Origin: Actinomycetota bacterium
Lineage (GTDB): Bacteria > Actinomycetota > Acidimicrobiia > Acidimicrobiales > Ilumatobacteraceae
Direction of reading: 5' to 3'
Assembly (NCBI GenBank): GCA_017856115.1
Contig: JAFMFM010000003.1
Coordinates: 1 to 64,000 of the forward strand
DNA: 64,000 nucleotides
Made by a program: the position numbers and the translations under genes
The notes under the pieces: model-generated
What the model was told of the DNA's origin: nothing
What the model saw: the letters and a program-made list of their open reading frames with translations, nothing else
Databases searched by the model: none
In this document: one piece after another, positions 36,651 through 43,579 of the stretch
How the letters are laid out: every line of letters starts with the position of its first letter
Numbering within the stretch: position 1 is the stretch's first letter

Positions 36651-37339
36651 GCGGGTAACCCGGGCATGGGATACACCGCACGTTCCAGCACCACGAGTGG
36701 CTCCGAGAGCGTGTCGAAACCCAGAGACCGGTACAGTGCCAATGCCGCGGTGTTCGTGGGTTCGGTGTTCACCAGCATCGTGGTGGCACCACGGAGATCC
36801 GCCCAACGAGACGCATGGTGGACGAGTGCCCGTGCCACACCGCGGCGGCGAAACTCAGGCGCCACTGCCAGTCGCTGCAAATACGATCGAAAACCGACCC
36901 GTCCGACGATTGCGTACCCGTCGGGCAACGACGAAGCATCGTCCTCGGCGAGGATGACGCGATGTTCACTCGTTGCGTGGCAGGCATGGTGAAAGGTTCG
37001 AGTATCGAGATTCCAGGGCGAAGGAAACGATTCAGCATCGATCTCCAGCATTCGGTGGAGGACATCGGCGCGCTTGGGGGAGAGCACGTGACGTGACGTG
37101 ACATCACGTACCCCGATCGCTGCGGTGTCGGGGGACGGAAGTCGACCCGTGTGCTGAAGCATCACCAGGGATTGGGCGACGGTGAAACCGGCATCCTTCA
37201 ACCAGCGGGATTCCTTCACGCCAACGGCCGGTGAACGGTACGTGTCGACGTCCCCGAGGCGTACCACGCTGCACATGGAGCGAATCTTTTCTTCCACGCT
37301 GCGCCGATTTCCACGCAGTGCGGTCACCACAGCCGACAC
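36647..37339 (-). CDS. GNAT-family acetyltransferase
   Basis: 230 residues. The C-terminal half is a GNAT domain with the acetyl-CoA motif V-A-P-E-F-R-R-R-G-V-A-R-A-L and N-T-E-P-T-N-T-A-A-L-A-L-Y-R-S-L-G-F. The N-terminal 90 residues resemble nothing identified. Substrate unknown. GTG 37339 lies 6 nt after TAGCGT (37346-37351, minus). Divergent from pcnA. Confidence 0.78.
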   Translation of the reverse strand: MSAVVTALRGNRRSVEEKIRSMCSVVRLGDVDTYRSPAVGVKESRWLKDAGFTVAQSLVMLQHTGRLPSPDTAAIGVRDVTSRHVLSPKRADVLHRMLEIDAESFPSPWNLDTRTFHHACHATSEHRVILAEDDASSLPDGYAIVGRVGFRSYLQRLAVAPEFRRRGVARALVHHASRWADLRGATTMLVNTEPTNTAALALYRSLGFDTLSEPLVVLERAVYPMPGLPA

Positions 37340-37345
37340 GTCTGA

Positions 37346-37374
37346 ACGCTAGTGGCGTTGACATTCCGTAACCT
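37346..37374. promoter_or_regulatory. Divergent leaderless promoters GNAT / pcnA
   Basis: TAGCGT (37346-37351, minus strand, for the GNAT gene) and TAACCT (37369-37374, plus strand, for pcnA) face away from each other. The start codons are only 42 nt apart, so the two polymerase sites overlap and should exclude each other. Confidence 0.5.
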
Positions 37375-37381
37375 GTAGTTC

Positions 37382-38785
37382 GTGCAACCTGCGCGCTTCA
37401 ATGCAGTGATTGCGGAGCTTGCGCCGATTACCGAGGCGTTCGCGAAGGCGGGCCATCGGCTCTACATCGTGGGTGGCACGGTTCGTGACCTGATGTTGGG
37501 TCGCAACACCGATGATCTTGATTTCGACTTCACCACCGATGCGCGGCCCGATGTGGTGAAATCGCTCCTCGAAAACAGGGTGGATTCGCTTTGGACTCAA
37601 GGTGAGCGGTTCGGCACCATCGCCGCCCTCCGCGGGAAGCGGTCCTTGGAGATCACTACACATCGGGCGGAGGCGTATTCCCCTGATTCACGAAAGCCCG
37701 ACGTCCAGTTCTCCGATTCGGTTGACGCCGATCTCTCGCGACGGGACTTCACCATCAACGCCATGGCACTCGAACTGACGGCGGCATCGCCCCAGTTGGT
37801 TGATCCGTTCGGCGGTGTAGACGACCTACACGCCAAGCGGCTACGCACCCCGCTGTCTCCGCAGGAGAGTTTCAGCGACGACCCGCTGCGCATGTTGCGT
37901 GCTGCACGGTTCATCGCCACCTTGGGGGTGATTCCCGACACCGACCTCGTCGCGGCAGTGCGAACGATGAACCAGCGGTTGGGCATCGTGTCCCCCGAAC
38001 GTATCCGCAACGAATTCGACCGCATGATCGTGACCGCCGAAGTCACCAACGGGCTTTGGTTCACGGTCGAGACCGGGCTCGCCGATCAGTTCCTCCCCGA
38101 ATTGCCGGCGCTATCGCTCGAGCAGGATCCGATTCATCGTCACAAGGACGTATTGACCCATACGTTCGCCGTCGTTCAGAACGTTCAACCCGAGATGCCG
38201 GGTGATTTGCGAATCACGCGGTTGGCGGCGTTGTACCACGACATCGGCAAGCCACGTACCCGCAAGGTGCTTCCAGGAAAAGGCATGACGTTCTACCATC
38301 ACGAAGTCGTCGGAGCAAAGATGACCCGCAAGCGAATGCGTGAGATGCACTATTCGAACGACGACATTCGCAAGGTGTCCGAACTGGTGTTCTTGAGCGG
38401 TCGTTTCCACACCTACCAGATGGGTTGGACCGACTCGGCGGTGCGACGATACGTTCGCGACGCCGGTGATGTACTCACCGAGTTGAACGTGCTGGTTCGT
38501 TGCGACTGCACCACACGAAGCGAGCGCAAAGTGGAGGCATTGAACGTACGGATGAGCGAACTTGAAGCGCGTATCGATGAACTCGCCAAGAAGGAGGAAC
38601 TTGCCGCGCTGCGTCCCGAGATGGATGGAGTAGCGGTCATGCAGCATCTCGGAGTGGAACCAGGTCCGCTGGTGGGAAAGGCGATGGACTTTTTGATGGA
38701 GCTTCGCCTCGACGAGGGTGTGCTCGGTGAGACGGAGGTTCGTCGTCGACTCGATGCATGGTGGGCTTCGCAGACCACGTCGTAA
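37382..38785 (+). CDS. pcnA: CCA tRNA nucleotidyltransferase
   Basis: 467 residues from GTG 37382. The nucleotidyltransferase head has G-G-T-V-R-D-L-M-L-G and D-D-L-D-F-D-F-T-T-D; an HD domain follows (L-Y-H-D-I-G-K). It adds or repairs the 3' CCA of tRNAs, needed here because none of the seven tRNA genes encodes CCA. TAACCT (37369-37374) lies 7 nt upstream of the GTG, with no ribosome site. Confidence 0.94.
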   Translation: MQPARFNAVIAELAPITEAFAKAGHRLYIVGGTVRDLMLGRNTDDLDFDFTTDARPDVVKSLLENRVDSLWTQGERFGTIAALRGKRSLEITTHRAEAYSPDSRKPDVQFSDSVDADLSRRDFTINAMALELTAASPQLVDPFGGVDDLHAKRLRTPLSPQESFSDDPLRMLRAARFIATLGVIPDTDLVAAVRTMNQRLGIVSPERIRNEFDRMIVTAEVTNGLWFTVETGLADQFLPELPALSLEQDPIHRHKDVLTHTFAVVQNVQPEMPGDLRITRLAALYHDIGKPRTRKVLPGKGMTFYHHEVVGAKMTRKRMREMHYSNDDIRKVSELVFLSGRFHTYQMGWTDSAVRRYVRDAGDVLTELNVLVRCDCTTRSERKVEALNVRMSELEARIDELAKKEELAALRPEMDGVAVMQHLGVEPGPLVGKAMDFLMELRLDEGVLGETEVRRRLDAWWASQTTS

Positions 38786-38790
38786 CCAAC

Positions 38791-38796
38791 TACGGT
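38791..38796 (+). promoter_or_regulatory. -10 element of the DUF5318 gene
   Basis: TACGGT, 7 nt before GTG 38804 and immediately after the pcnA stop. Confidence 0.45.
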
Positions 38797-38803
38797 GAGG
38801 CCC

Positions 38804-39259
38804 GTGACCAAACGAACGGGCACATCCCGTGACGCAACGATCGACTTTCGAATGATGCGCCGCGCGTATCTTGCGCGCGTACATTCGGGTGACGTCCCAC
38901 GTCACGATGCCTGTGACGCCAGTACCGAGTTGGTGTTTGCGGCCCGACACCACGGAGTGCAACGACGTTCGGCGTGTCCCCTGTGCGGTCAGCACGAACT
39001 CCGCAACGTGACGTATTTGTTCGGACCGCGGCTGCCCAAGGCGGGAAAGTGCGTTACCTCGGCACGCCAACTTCACGAAGCAAACACCCGCACGGAGTGT
39101 TTCACCGGATACGCCGTGGAGGTGTGTTTGTCGTGTGGTTGGAACCACCTCTTGTCGGCCACACCGTACGGGGGTCGCCGCCGACACGGTGTGCGACGAG
39201 TGCGCGCCACGACCCCGAAAATTGCACGACCATCGGCGAAGTCGGCGGCACACCGCTAG
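38804..39259 (+). CDS. DUF5318 zinc-ribbon protein
   Basis: 151 residues. Four cysteines in two pairs (C-P-L-C-G about 58-62 and C-L-S-C-G about 108-112) with nearby Cys and His suggest a zinc ribbon. The Arg/Ser/Ala-rich tail varies. The gene lies upstream of rpsF in actinobacteria; its role is unknown. Starting at GTG 38804 follows from the -10 spacing; a GTG three codons earlier is less likely because it overlaps the hexamer. Confidence 0.8.
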   Translation: MTKRTGTSRDATIDFRMMRRAYLARVHSGDVPRHDACDASTELVFAARHHGVQRRSACPLCGQHELRNVTYLFGPRLPKAGKCVTSARQLHEANTRTECFTGYAVEVCLSCGWNHLLSATPYGGRRRHGVRRVRATTPKIARPSAKSAAHR

Positions 39260-39286
39260 ACGGAGACACCGTGTAACAGCGGTGTG
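39249..39286 (+). terminator. Inverted repeat after DUF5318, possible terminator
   Basis: CACACCGCT / AGCGGTGTG, nine perfect pairs; a smaller ACGG/CCGT stem sits inside the loop. It contains the TAG stop of DUF5318. There is no U tract, so it could also be an RNA element at the start of the rpsF region. Confidence 0.4.
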
Positions 39287-39306
39287 GCACGGTGATTAGG
39301 TGACGG

Positions 39307-39312
39307 TACGCT
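39307..39312 (+). promoter_or_regulatory. -10 element of the rpsF operon
   Basis: TACGCT. The predicted start near 39319 gives a leader of about 63 nt that contains both hairpins at 39332-39364. Confidence 0.4.
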
Positions 39313-39331
39313 CAAAGTTCCTATCCACCCT

Positions 39332-39364
39332 GCCCCTTACGGGGCCACGGCCCTACGGGTCGTG
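39332..39364 (+). promoter_or_regulatory. Tandem hairpins in the rpsF leader
   Basis: GCCCC-TTAC-GGGGC (39332-39345) is followed directly by CACGGCCC-TAC-GGGTCGTG (39346-39364, one G-U pair). A structured leader here fits known autogenous control of rpsF by the S6:S18 complex, but the specific binding motif was not identified. Confidence 0.5.
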
Positions 39365-39381
39365 TCCGAAGGGAGTCATAC

Positions 39382-39717
39382 ATGCGTCCATATGAGTTAA
39401 TGGTGATCGTCAGCGGAGCGCTGGACGAGAACACCGCACACGGTTGGGTGAACTCCATCACCAAGTCCGTGTCGAGCGTCGGAGGTTCCGTGCACGGAAC
39501 ACCGGATTGGTGGGGTCGACGTCGTTTGGCCTACCCGATCAAGAAGCAGAGCGATGGCTACTACGCCATCTTCAACCTCATGGCCGAAGGCGGCATGCTC
39601 GACGAGGTCGAGCGAACACTGCGTTTGTCCGATGACGTGTTGCGACACAAGTTGCTGCGACTTCCCGATCACGAAGCACAAAAGCGTGGCATGCTGCCCG
39701 CTGGTGCCGACAAATAA
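39382..39717 (+). CDS. rpsF: 30S ribosomal protein S6
   Basis: 111 residues, ordinary length. Opens with the S6 signature Y-E-L-M-V-I-V and includes W-G-R-R-R-L-A-Y-P-I. AGGGAG precedes ATG 39382. First gene of rpsF-ssb-rpsR-rplI-dnaB. Confidence 0.97.
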   Translation: MRPYELMVIVSGALDENTAHGWVNSITKSVSSVGGSVHGTPDWWGRRRLAYPIKKQSDGYYAIFNLMAEGGMLDEVERTLRLSDDVLRHKLLRLPDHEAQKRGMLPAGADK

Positions 39718-39739
39718 CTCGTCCAACCAAGGAGCACGT

Positions 39740-40177
39740 ATGCCAGACAACACCATCACCCTCGTCGGAAATCTCACCCGCGATCCCGAGTTGCGATTCA
39801 CGGCCAACGGTCGCGCGGTCGCGTCGTTCGGCATTGCAGTGGGTCGTCGCTACCAGGTCAACGGCGAGTGGCAGGAACAAACGTCGTACTTCAACATCAC
39901 GGCATGGGGTCAACTCGGCGAGAACGCCGCAGCGTCACTCTCAAAGGGTGCGCGTATCGTCGTGACCGGCCGACTCGAGCAGCGCGAGTACACCACTCGC
40001 GAAGGTGACAAGCGCACCGCCATCGATGTCATCGCCGATGAACTCGGACCCAGCCTGCGCTGGGCGACTGCGCAAGTGGAACGCACACCACGCCAAGACG
40101 GCGCCGGCAAGAAATCCGGCGGTGGTACCAGCCCATCCGGCGAAGCCAGCCCGTTCGAGGGCGAAGAGCCGTTCTAA
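39740..40177 (+). CDS. ssb: Single-stranded DNA-binding protein
   Basis: 145 residues. OB-fold (I-T-L-V-G-N-L-T-R-D-P-E-L-R near the start, W-Q-E-Q-T-S-Y-F-N-I in the middle), Gly/Ser linker and the acidic partner-binding tip ending E-G-E-E-P-F. AAGGAG precedes ATG 39740. Placed as usual between rpsF and rpsR. Confidence 0.96.
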   Translation: MPDNTITLVGNLTRDPELRFTANGRAVASFGIAVGRRYQVNGEWQEQTSYFNITAWGQLGENAAASLSKGARIVVTGRLEQREYTTREGDKRTAIDVIADELGPSLRWATAQVERTPRQDGAGKKSGGGTSPSGEASPFEGEEPF

Positions 40178-40229
40178 ACCCATCTACCTAAATACATCTA
40201 CCCAGCACTGATCACGAAGGACACATTCC

Positions 40230-40652
40230 ATGACAAGCAAGAAGAACAAACTTCGCGCCGCAAAGTTGTTGCAGCGCCGATACAAGAAGAAGCCGAATCC
40301 ACTCAACCCCGAGCGGATCGTGTACATCGACTACAAGGACATCAACCTGCTGCAACGCTTCATGAGCGACCGCTCGAAGCTCAAGGCTCGCCGCATGACG
40401 GGTGCCGATGTGCAACAACAGCGCGACATCGCCACCGCGGTCAAGAACGCGCGCGAAATGGCCCTCTTGCCCTACACCAAGCGCGTAGCCGGTCTTCGCG
40501 GACCTCGCAATCGTGACGACGACCGCGACGACTCGCGTGGCGGCGTCAGCCGCGAGGTGGTGGAGCGCTACGAGAACGTCCCGGATGTCGTCGACGCCCC
40601 CGAAGCTGCGGCTCCGAGCGACGCCGTGTCTGCAACACCCAGCGAGGGCTGA
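40230..40652 (+). CDS. rpsR: 30S ribosomal protein S18 with C-terminal extension
   Basis: 140 residues. The S18 core (about 1-86) includes V-Y-I-D-Y-K-D and A-L-L-P-Y-T; it is the cysteine-free (zinc-less) form. A charged tail of about 54 residues (D-D-D-R-D-D, then Ala/Pro/Glu/Ser) is added; ordinary S18 is 75-90 residues. The tail should protrude from the 30S platform. The stop is 3 nt before the GTG of rplI. Confidence 0.95.
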   Translation: MTSKKNKLRAAKLLQRRYKKKPNPLNPERIVYIDYKDINLLQRFMSDRSKLKARRMTGADVQQQRDIATAVKNAREMALLPYTKRVAGLRGPRNRDDDRDDSRGGVSREVVERYENVPDVVDAPEAAAPSDAVSATPSEG

Positions 40653-40655
40653 TTC

Positions 40656-41102
40656 GTGAAGGTGCTGTTGCGCCGGGATGTGAAGGGCATCGGGCGCCGC
40701 GGTGACATCGTGACGGTGTCGTCGGGTCACGCGCGCAACTACCTCATCCCCAACGGCTTGGCGGTGGAGGCCACGGACGGTGCCGTGGCGCAGGCCGAGA
40801 CGTTGAAGCGCTCTCGTGATCTGCGCGAGGCGGCCGACAAGGACTCGGCGCGTGCGATTGCCGCCACATTTGCCGAGACCCCGTTGGTGGTTGTCGCCAA
40901 GGCCGGCGCCACCGGCAAGTTGTTCGGTTCGGTTACCGCCAACGACCTCGTCGCTGCCGTGGAGCAGCAGTTTCATGTGGTCATCGACCGAAAACACGTG
41001 GCGATTCCCGCACCCATTCGTGATCTTGGAACGCATCAGGTCACGGTGACGTTGTATGCCGACGTGCGGGGCACCCTCACGGTCGATGTGCGTTCGGCAT
41101 AG
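40656..41102 (+). CDS. rplI: 50S ribosomal protein L9
   Basis: 148 residues. V-L-L-R-R-D-V-K-G-I-G-R-R-G-D-I at the start, then N-Y-L-I-P-N-G-L-A as in all L9, a long connecting helix and the C-terminal domain. GTG 40656 follows the rpsR stop by 3 nt. Confidence 0.96.
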   Translation: MKVLLRRDVKGIGRRGDIVTVSSGHARNYLIPNGLAVEATDGAVAQAETLKRSRDLREAADKDSARAIAATFAETPLVVVAKAGATGKLFGSVTANDLVAAVEQQFHVVIDRKHVAIPAPIRDLGTHQVTVTLYADVRGTLTVDVRSA

Positions 41103-41145
41103 CGACGACACACCCACCCACTACGCTCCACACGCGACGCACAAG

Positions 41146-41198
41146 TTATACACAGACCCATCACAGCCAGTTCCCAGCAAATTCCCAGGTTGTACACA
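41146..41198 (+). promoter_or_regulatory. DnaA boxes upstream of dnaB
   Basis: TTATACACA (41146-41154, full match to TTWTNCACA) and TTGTACACA (41190-41198, one mismatch to the actinobacterial form), same orientation, 44 nt apart, in the 155-nt gap before dnaB. Confidence 0.6.
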
Positions 41199-41257
41199 GC
41201 AAAGTCACAGGGTTGATCCCCTTGCGATCAACAGGCAGAAACGACGAAGGTAGAGGC

Positions 41258-42658
41258 GTGACAATTACCGATATGCGACGAGGCGGCTCCGAAAGCCGCG
41301 GAGGGTCCGACGATCGATCGTCATCGCAGCGAATTCCACCACACAACGTGGATGCCGAGGCATCGCTTCTCGGAGCGATGATGCTGTCCGAGGACGCAAT
41401 CGCCATCGTGTTGGAGCGCGGCGTAACGTCGGAAGATTTCTACAAGCCGGCTCATCGACACATCTTCGATGCGGCGCGATCACTCAGTGTCGCGGGTGAG
41501 CCCGTCGACCCGGTCACCGTGGGTGAGGAATTGCGTCGTGCCGCGCTCCTCGAGGGTGTCGGTGGTCTCGATGCCTTGGTGCGTCTTCAGAACGCGACAC
41601 CGGCCATTTCCAGTGCCGAGCGTTACGCAAAAATCGTGCGTGATGCCGCCAAACTGCGCCGCGTCATTGCCGCCGCTGCGGCCATCGCTGAGATCGCCTA
41701 CAGCGAACCAGCCGACGTCGATCGCGCACTCGACGAGGCGGAGAGTCGCATCTACGACGTTTCGGCAGGCAATGTCAACGAAGGGGCACACGAGTTGTCG
41801 CCGCTCCTGGAGGAGTCGCTCGAGAAGATCGAAGAGCGTTGGAACAATCCGGGTGCAATGGTGGGTATCCCCACCGGTTTTCGCAAGCTGGACGAAATTT
41901 TGCTGGGTCTGCAGCCCGGTGCACTGCACGTGATAGGTGCCCGACCGGGAATGGGCAAGAGCGCTCTCGCACTGAACATGGCGGTGAACGTCGCTCGTCT
42001 CACGATGCGACCGGTCATCTTTTTCAGTCTGGAAATGAGCGCCCACGAACTGTCGCAGCGCGTGTTGTCGAGCGAGGCAAGCGTTCCATCGGAAGTGTTG
42101 CGTGGTGCCACACCGACGGAGAAACAGTGGCAAGAAATCGGCCGAGCGATCGGTCGACTCGATATTCCCCTCATCATCGACGACTCACCATCCACGTCCA
42201 TTGGGTCGATGCGTGCACGTGCCCGGCGAGTTCGTCTTTCCAAGGGCGACCTTGGCCTCATCGTGATCGACTACCTGCAGTTGATGGGTGGCGAAGCCAA
42301 GGTGGAGAACCGTCAGCAGGAAGTGAGCGATATCAGTCGAAACCTGAAACTGATGGCCCGTGAGTTCAACGTGCCAATCGTGGCGCTGAGTCAGTTGAGC
42401 CGAAACCTTGAAAGTCGGGGAGACAAGCGTCCCAATCTCTCCGACCTGCGCGAATCTGGCGCCATCGAACAGGATGCCGACGTGGTCATGTTCATCTACC
42501 GAGGAGAGGCGGCCGGTGATACCGCCGCGGCCCGAGGAACGGCGGATCTCATCGTGGCCAAGCATCGAGCGGGTCGCACCGACACCGTGAAACTGGCCTG
42601 GATCGAGCCGTTCACCCGGTTCGAGAACTTCTTCGAGAGCACCACCACCAACATTTAG
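41258..42658 (+). CDS. dnaB: Replicative DNA helicase DnaB
   Basis: 466 residues from GTG 41258 (an ATG follows five codons later). N-terminal collar domain (P-H-N-V-D-A-E-A-S-L-L-G), then a RecA-like ATPase with Walker A G-A-R-P-G-M-G-K-S and Walker B L-I-V-I-D-Y-L-Q-L-M. No intein. It unwinds DNA at the fork, and is probably loaded by DnaA/DciA. Confidence 0.96.
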   Translation: MTITDMRRGGSESRGGSDDRSSSQRIPPHNVDAEASLLGAMMLSEDAIAIVLERGVTSEDFYKPAHRHIFDAARSLSVAGEPVDPVTVGEELRRAALLEGVGGLDALVRLQNATPAISSAERYAKIVRDAAKLRRVIAAAAAIAEIAYSEPADVDRALDEAESRIYDVSAGNVNEGAHELSPLLEESLEKIEERWNNPGAMVGIPTGFRKLDEILLGLQPGALHVIGARPGMGKSALALNMAVNVARLTMRPVIFFSLEMSAHELSQRVLSSEASVPSEVLRGATPTEKQWQEIGRAIGRLDIPLIIDDSPSTSIGSMRARARRVRLSKGDLGLIVIDYLQLMGGEAKVENRQQEVSDISRNLKLMAREFNVPIVALSQLSRNLESRGDKRPNLSDLRESGAIEQDADVVMFIYRGEAAGDTAAARGTADLIVAKHRAGRTDTVKLAWIEPFTRFENFFESTTTNI

Positions 42659-42661
42659 ACG

Positions 42662-42874
42662 ATGTTTCTCGGCGAGGATCTCCTGGCATGGTTGCTCCTG
42701 GCGTTCGGTGGCGCAATGTTCGCCGGGAACGTGGCGGCGATGTTTCGACCACGTCAATCGCCACGAGAGGAAGGCGAGTTGACCCAAGCTCCGAAGACAC
42801 GAAGCATTGCCATGGCGCTACTCGGTCTCGTTGCGTCACTCTGGGCACTTTTCACGCTGATGGTCAGCGGCTGA
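42662..42874 (+). CDS. Small two-helix membrane protein
   Basis: 70 residues: a helix at about 6-26, a charged loop (R-P-R-Q-S-P-R-E-E) and a second helix at about 48-67. Not recognised. It starts 3 nt after the dnaB stop, so it is very likely co-transcribed and expressed. Confidence 0.6.
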   Translation: MFLGEDLLAWLLLAFGGAMFAGNVAAMFRPRQSPREEGELTQAPKTRSIAMALLGLVASLWALFTLMVSG

Positions 42875-42878
42875 CTTG

Positions 42879-42949
42879 AGCGGGTGACGGGAATCGAACC
42901 CGCGTTCTCAACTTGGGAAGCTGATGTTCTGCCATTGAACTACACCCGC
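42879..42949 (-). tRNA. tRNA-Gly (CCC)
   Basis: 71-nt cloverleaf: acceptor GCGGGTG/CACCCGC, D arm TAGTTCAATGG, anticodon loop TTCCCAA (anticodon CCC, reads GGG), T loop TTCGATT, discriminator T. Its 5' end lies 40 nt before dcd, on the opposite strand. Confidence 0.96.
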
Positions 42950-42973
42950 GACACCGAAATCGTACCAATTCAC

Positions 42974-42979
42974 TAGGGT
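42974..42979 (+). promoter_or_regulatory. -10 element of dcd
   Basis: TAGGGT, 9 nt before GTG 42989, the longest spacing in the series. Confidence 0.35.
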
Positions 42980-42988
42980 TCGTGGACG

Positions 42989-43552
42989 GTGATTCTCTCC
43001 GATCGGTCCATCCGCGAAGCCCTGGCTGCGGGTCGTATCGTCATCGAGCCGTTCGATGAATCGTGCCTACAACCATCATCCATCGACGTGAAAGTGTCGA
43101 ATTTGTTCCGGGTGTTTCGAAATCATTCGCATGCCGTCATCGACGTCAAGAAGGAACTTGCCGACCTGACGGAGTTGGTGGAGATGAATCCCGACGAAGC
43201 CTTCGTATTGCATCCGGGTGAATTCGTGCTGGGTTCCACGCTCGAGCGAGTGGCGATCGCCAACGACCTCGTCGCACGAGTGGAAGGGAAGAGCTCGCTC
43301 GGCCGACTGGGACTGCTCATCCATTCCACGGCGGGGTTCATCGATGCGGGATTCGATGGACACATCACCCTGGAGTTGTCGAACGTTGCAAACCTGCCAA
43401 TCACGATCTATCCGGGAATGAAGATCGGTCAGGTGAGTTTCATGACCATGACCACACCGGCCGACAAGCCGTATGGTGCGGGGGCGCAAGGCTCGAAGTA
43501 TCAGGGTCAGCGCGGTCCGACCCCCAGCCGCTACTTCGAGAACTTTCGCTAG
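42989..43552 (+). CDS. dcd: dCTP deaminase, probably dUMP-forming
   Basis: 187 residues, trimeric dUTPase-like fold. Motifs [18 protein letters not shown] and [12 protein letters not shown] match closely the bifunctional mycobacterial enzyme, which deaminates dCTP and releases dUMP. A single-function enzyme is not excluded. GTG 42989 has no ribosome site. Confidence 0.93.
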   Translation: MILSDRSIREALAAGRIVIEPFDESCLQPSSIDVKVSNLFRVFRNHSHAVIDVKKELADLTELVEMNPDEAFVLHPGEFVLGSTLERVAIANDLVARVEGKSSLGRLGLLIHSTAGFIDAGFDGHITLELSNVANLPITIYPGMKIGQVSFMTMTTPADKPYGAGAQGSKYQGQRGPTPSRYFENFR

Positions 43553-43579
43553 GTTCCGCAGTTCGTCGTTACGGGCGGT

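Noticed and set aside
38111-39253. 380-codon frame antisense to pcnA and DUF5318
   Set aside because: Spans two genes and their promoter on the other strand; composition typical of a mirror frame.
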